Source: an uncultured Cellulosilyticum sp. (lineage in GTDB: Bacteria > Bacillota > Clostridia > Lachnospirales > Cellulosilyticaceae). Taken from it: a DNA stretch of 64,000 nt. How positions within the stretch are numbered: position 1 is the first letter of the stretch; the number at the start of each line of letters is the position of its first letter. The DNA is taken from contig CAKVCL010000001.1 of the NCBI GenBank assembly GCA_934725855.1, positions 124,001 to 188,000 of the forward strand, in the 5' to 3' direction. Of this stretch, positions 61,430-64,000 are shown in pieces. Under the pieces are notes generated by a model, which did no database searches, was not told the origin of the DNA, and saw nothing but the letters and a program-made list of their open reading frames with translations. Both the position numbers and the translations under genes were made by a program.

Positions 61430-61930
61430 ATGTTTAGAGAAATGAGAAGAAAAAAACAACTTTTAAGCAATCAAGAAAGTGTCGATCTATTAACCAACGG
61501 AACTTCCGGTGTGTTGGCTTTACTTGGAGATGACGATTATCCATATGCAGTACCAGTTAGTTATGTATATGATCATTCTAAGATTTATTTTCATGGTGCA
61601 AAAGTAGGACATAAAATAGACGCAATCAGTAAATGTGACAAAGCATCCTTTTGCGTCATAGAGCAAGACAATATAGTTCCTGAAGAATACACAACATATT
61701 TTAGGAGCGTAATTGCTTTTGGCAAAATCCACATAATGGAGGATGAAAAAGAAATAAGAGAAGCAATTAAAAAGTTGGCAATCAAATATCATCCAACAGA
61801 TAATGAAACAACCAGAAATCAAACAATTGACAAAGAGTGGAAACCTTTATGTATGATAGAATTCTCTATTGAACATATGACAGGCAAAGAAGCAATAGAA
61901 CTTGTAAAAAGGAGAGTACATCCCGAGTAG
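61430..61930 (+). CDS. Pyridoxamine 5'-phosphate oxidase (PNPOx) family flavoprotein, NimA-like
   Basis: Split-barrel flavin-binding protein (166 aa), expected to bind FMN as a dimer; relatives include NimA nitroimidazole reductases. It begins FREMRRKKQLLSNQESVDLL and has the family core GVLALLGDDDYPYAVPVSYV, KIYFHGAKVGHKIDAI and RSVIAFGKIHIMED. Ribosome binding site GAAAGGAATGAGC. Expression is probably controlled by the structured leader RNA upstream. Substrate unknown. Single gene. Confidence 0.88.
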   Translation: MFREMRRKKQLLSNQESVDLLTNGTSGVLALLGDDDYPYAVPVSYVYDHSKIYFHGAKVGHKIDAISKCDKASFCVIEQDNIVPEEYTTYFRSVIAFGKIHIMEDEKEIREAIKKLAIKYHPTDNETTRNQTIDKEWKPLCMIEFSIEHMTGKEAIELVKRRVHPE

Positions 61931-62010
61931 CAACTTGTTTCAAGCCAATAGGTTTGCCAATTATTTTAAGAGGTTATGTTAGAATTTCTTATTTTATCCT
62001 AATTGAAAAA

Positions 62011-62152
62011 AGTCCCTTATATATAAAAAGACTATAAACTCTTATTATATAAAGGGACTATAAACTCTTATTATATAAAGGGACTATAAACTCTTATTAT
62101 ATAAAGGGACTATAAACTCTTATTATATAAAGGGACTATAAACTCTTATTAT
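62011..62152 (-). repeat. 26-bp tandem repeat (five copies) built on a terminator arm
   Basis: The unit ACTATAAACTCTTATTATATAAAGGG repeats exactly with period 26, starting at 62031, 62057, 62083, 62109 and 62135; the last copy is cut short. AGTCCCTTATATATA at 62011-62025 is the inverted partner of the TATATAAAGGGACT segment in each unit. On the minus strand this makes AGTCCCTTTATATA, then TATATAAGGGACTTTTTTC: an intrinsic terminator for the DUF998 gene whose 5' arm has been multiplied. Any copy could pair with the final arm. Confidence 0.9.
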
Positions 62153-62799
62153 TCATTTTTATCTCTACATCTAAAACCATGAAATAAATAAACACCAAGT
62201 ATTGCATTAAATCCCGTTGCAGCAAACACACTAAATCGCTCTACAATTCCAAAATACGCCTCTGGTACAATACCTGTTCCAACAGCTCCTACAAGCATCA
62301 TCATAAATGCAATTCCTGCCCATATAGAAACTCGTCGAATTTCTTTTTCCTTAATTCCAGCAAGAATAATAAGGACAAGGGAAACAATGGATAATCCTAC
62401 TACCCCACTTGTCACTACATAGACGTGCATAATATCCTGAAATGTCTCCATGCCTTTGCCACTTGCTGAGAGTGGAAATAACTCATACCCAACAGCAGAT
62501 ACCCAATTCATGGCTGCAAATAAGTAGATTCCTACACGAAAAAGTTTCGAAGAAATCTTATGCTCAGATACAAAAATACAGACACACATGATAGAAACTA
62601 ACCCACATTTTCCATATAAAGCAGATAATTGTGACCATAGCTGCTTGGATGGTGCTGTCTCTGCTGATAAATCACTTACTGCTTGCTCCATCCAATTATA
62701 GCCTGGAAAAGCCAATGGTGAAAAAATGACTGCCACAGCATATGATAAAAGCGAAATAATGCCTAAAAGTCCTAACCAGTTAATCAATGTCTTTTTCAT
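62149..62799 (-). CDS. DUF998 family membrane protein
   Basis: Integral membrane protein (216 aa) of unknown function with about six transmembrane helices. Motifs typical of DUF998: NWMEQAVSDLSAETAPSKQL between the first two helices and FPLSASGKGMETFQDIMHVY in the middle. The start at 62799 (MKKTLIN) follows GGGGG by 8 bases; a GTG at 62805 is possible. It overlaps the end of the TetR gene upstream by 20 bases, so the two are one operon and the protein is probably the regulator's target. The tandem repeat begins at its stop codon. Confidence 0.85.
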   Translation of the reverse strand: MKKTLINWLGLLGIISLLSYAVAVIFSPLAFPGYNWMEQAVSDLSAETAPSKQLWSQLSALYGKCGLVSIMCVCIFVSEHKISSKLFRVGIYLFAAMNWVSAVGYELFPLSASGKGMETFQDIMHVYVVTSGVVGLSIVSLVLIILAGIKEKEIRRVSIWAGIAFMMMLVGAVGTGIVPEAYFGIVERFSVFAATGFNAILGVYLFHGFRCRDKNE

Positions 62800-63403
62800 T
62801 TTCACATCCCCCTATTTGTCTGCTAAACCACTTGATATATTCCTGTATCATTGTAGAATTTTGAAAACTTCCTGCATTTGTTCCCATACAATCTATTTGA
62901 TAATCCATCATTGAATGGATTGTCATCGCATAAGAAGTCGCTGCTATATCCACATTTTCACATTTCAACTTTCCATGTACAGCTAAAGCATGAAATAAAT
63001 TTTTAATAGCTAAAATCATATGATCAGTCTCTTCTACTATAATCTGTGTTGCTAAAGGATTGGTTGCACGTTCAGAGTACAACACTTTAAAAAAATGCAT
63101 CATACGCTTATCTGCCACAAATCGATTATATTGACTCACTTTCTCTAAAAGAATGCTCTCTAAACTGTTATCATCCAAAAAAGAGCTGTCATCAAGTTCT
63201 ATATCTTTTGCCTTTTTCCATGTTTCTTCCCTTAGAAAACGATACATCTCATTTATAATGTCTTCTTTAGATTTGAAATGATTATATAATGAAGGCTTTT
63301 TGATACCTAGTTTTTCTGCAATTTGAGCCATAGATACTGACCCCAGGCCATTTTCAGCTGCCAGCTCCAATGTTGTCAAAATAATTTCTTCTTTTCGATT
63401 CAT
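62780..63403 (-). CDS. TetR family transcriptional regulator
   Basis: Dimeric repressor (207 aa) with an N-terminal helix-turn-helix: MAQIAEKLGIKKPSLYNHFK, where KPSLYNHFKSKEDI is the family recognition helix signature. The C-terminal ligand domain is typical of DUF/TetR_C types. Start at 63403 (MNRKEE) follows AGGAAG by 8 bases; the GTG at 63421 overlaps that site. An imperfect operator lies between the promoter elements upstream, indicating self-repression with the DUF998 gene. Confidence 0.92.
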   Translation of the reverse strand: MNRKEEIILTTLELAAENGLGSVSMAQIAEKLGIKKPSLYNHFKSKEDIINEMYRFLREETWKKAKDIELDDSSFLDDNSLESILLEKVSQYNRFVADKRMMHFFKVLYSERATNPLATQIIVEETDHMILAIKNLFHALAVHGKLKCENVDIAATSYAMTIHSMMDYQIDCMGTNAGSFQNSTMIQEYIKWFSRQIGGCENEKDID

Positions 63404-63426
63404 GCAAAAACTTCCTTTCACTAGTC

Positions 63427-63456
63427 ATGATACTACCGTTCGTTAGTTTGTGTCAA
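63427..63456 (-). promoter_or_regulatory. tetR-DUF998 promoter with TetR operator
   Basis: On the minus strand TTGACA (63451-63456), an 18-bp spacer and TATCAT (63427-63432). Within the spacer, ACTAACGAACGGTAGT (63432-63447) is an imperfect palindrome of the ACTAAC...GTTAGT type used by many TetR proteins. Binding there would block RNA polymerase. Confidence 0.7.
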
Positions 63457-63493
63457 TTAAAACACTCTTAATTTAAGGAAAATTTTTGCCTAT

Positions 63494-63522
63494 AGAAAAA
63501 CGCCAGCATATCATACTGGCGT
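63494..63522 (-). terminator. Terminator of the VOC gene (includes its stop codon)
   Basis: AACGCCAG and CTGGCGTT form an 8-bp stem with a 7-8 base loop, followed by TTTTTC on the minus strand. The TGA stop of the VOC gene lies in the loop. Confidence 0.85.
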
Positions 63523-63873
63523 TCCCACTTCTATTAGATTACCATCAGGATCATAAAAACGAATGACTTGTTGCCCCCAACTATGTGTCATCAATTGATT
63601 CACATATTCGATGGGTTCAGGATAATTTTCTAGTTTCTTTCTAAAAGCCTCTATGTTTCTTTCTTCAAAATATAGTTCGCTCATATTGTTTCTAGGGATA
63701 CACTCTCTTCCAAGAAACTGCTCCCAATACTTAATATCTTGAAGAACAAGTCCCTCTGTCATAATTACATTCCCATCATTATCAAGAATAACTTGTAATC
63801 CAAATAATTCTTTATAAAAAGCAATAGATTTTTCCATATCTTTTACAACAATTAATACATTTTTTAGTTTCAT
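63511..63873 (-). CDS. VOC (glyoxalase/bleomycin resistance) family protein
   Basis: Small metal-binding protein (120 aa) with the paired beta-alpha-beta-beta-beta fold. It starts MKLKNVLIVVKDMEKSIAFY and ends RFYDPDGNLIEVGTPV, a classic VOC C terminus with the metal-binding Glu. Metal ligands in the first half are less clear. GGGAGATAAAGG precedes the ATG. Function could be glyoxalase-like or resistance; not assigned. Single gene. Confidence 0.88.
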   Translation of the reverse strand: MKLKNVLIVVKDMEKSIAFYKELFGLQVILDNDGNVIMTEGLVLQDIKYWEQFLGRECIPRNNMSELYFEERNIEAFRKKLENYPEPIEYVNQLMTHSWGQQVIRFYDPDGNLIEVGTPV

Positions 63874-64000
63874 CCTTTATCTCCCTTAAAACAATAAAAT
63901 AACCTTTAAGCCTTATGATTTTAAACACCTTACTCCAACATAAAGGGCTAATGCCCCTTGTGTTTTTCCTTTTTCTTTTGCTGCTTAAGTTCAAATAATC
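63874..64000. other. Window end, no gene seen
   Basis: AT-rich sequence upstream of the VOC gene up to the window edge. A short minus-strand frame of 60 codons overlaps the VOC start and looks spurious. Confidence 0.5.

Noticed and set aside
62011..62152. CRISPR array
   Set aside because: The 26-bp units follow each other without spacers, so it is a simple tandem repeat.
63812..63994. 60-codon gene upstream of the VOC gene
   Set aside because: Overlaps the VOC start in another frame and lacks a plausible protein pattern.

Overview
The window looks like chromosomal DNA of a low-GC, strictly anaerobic Gram-positive bacterium of the Clostridia. Three things point there: anaerobic metabolism (pyruvate:ferredoxin oxidoreductase, oxygen-independent class III ribonucleotide reductase with its activase, a PflX-like radical SAM enzyme with its own ferredoxin), Firmicutes-type control elements (glmS ribozyme, strong AGGAGG ribosome binding sites, many hairpin terminators), and the protein families present. 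A Cellulosilyticum-like Lachnospirales member would fit, but that is inference. No tRNA, rRNA, insertion sequence, prophage or CRISPR array was found.

Layout. 1-3.5 kb: clpB behind a ribbon-helix-helix protein gene. 3.5-9.8 kb: polysaccharide deacetylase, an EamA transporter, a two-component system in which both genes are interrupted by frameshifts, two small membrane proteins, and an orphan BMP-type lipoprotein. 10-13 kb: glmS with its ribozyme leader and a Pro/Thr/Cys-rich secreted protein. 13-21 kb: SulP transporter, L,D-transpeptidase, M16C peptidase, HNH nuclease. 21.5-27.3 kb: nifJ, a divergent HxlR regulator, and an unassigned glycosidase-like gene behind a 12-bp inverted repeat. 27.4-30.3 kb: feoA-feoA-feoB plus a Cys-rich partner, under a promoter with a Fur-like box. 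30.4-36 kb: bacteriohemerythrin, a small unlisted gene, a ClC channel, and nrdD-nrdG-dut.

36-44.7 kb: DUF1653 protein, YtqB/MnmM-like methyltransferase, a zinc-ribbon membrane protein, amidohydrolase, release factor 3, a membrane-anchored glucosaminidase-like protein, pflX plus ferredoxin, and a MATE pump. 44.8-51.4 kb: a three-gene SMC-like operon of the Wadjet/Mks type (jetA-, jetB- and jetC-like) with no jetD nuclease beside it. 51.6-54.3 kb: a Tet(M)/EF-G-like GTPase fused to a Rae1/YacP-type NYN ribonuclease. 54.5-58.7 kb: a decayed TetR gene, an ABC-F protein, and a scar holding a 3'-altered PHP gene, a kinase-like fragment and a GH2 fragment. 59-64 kb: recD2; a structured leader RNA resembling guanidine-IV (mepA) riboswitches ahead of a PNPOx-family gene; a TetR-DUF998 operon ending in a 26-bp tandem repeat; and a VOC-family protein.

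The most interesting items are the GTPase-Rae1 fusion, the JetD-less SMC operon whose ATPase has Asn where the Walker B Glu would be, the canonical A-AAA-AAG slippery heptamer exactly at the break in the response regulator, the structured RNA before the PNPOx gene, and the tandem repeat that multiplies one arm of a terminator.
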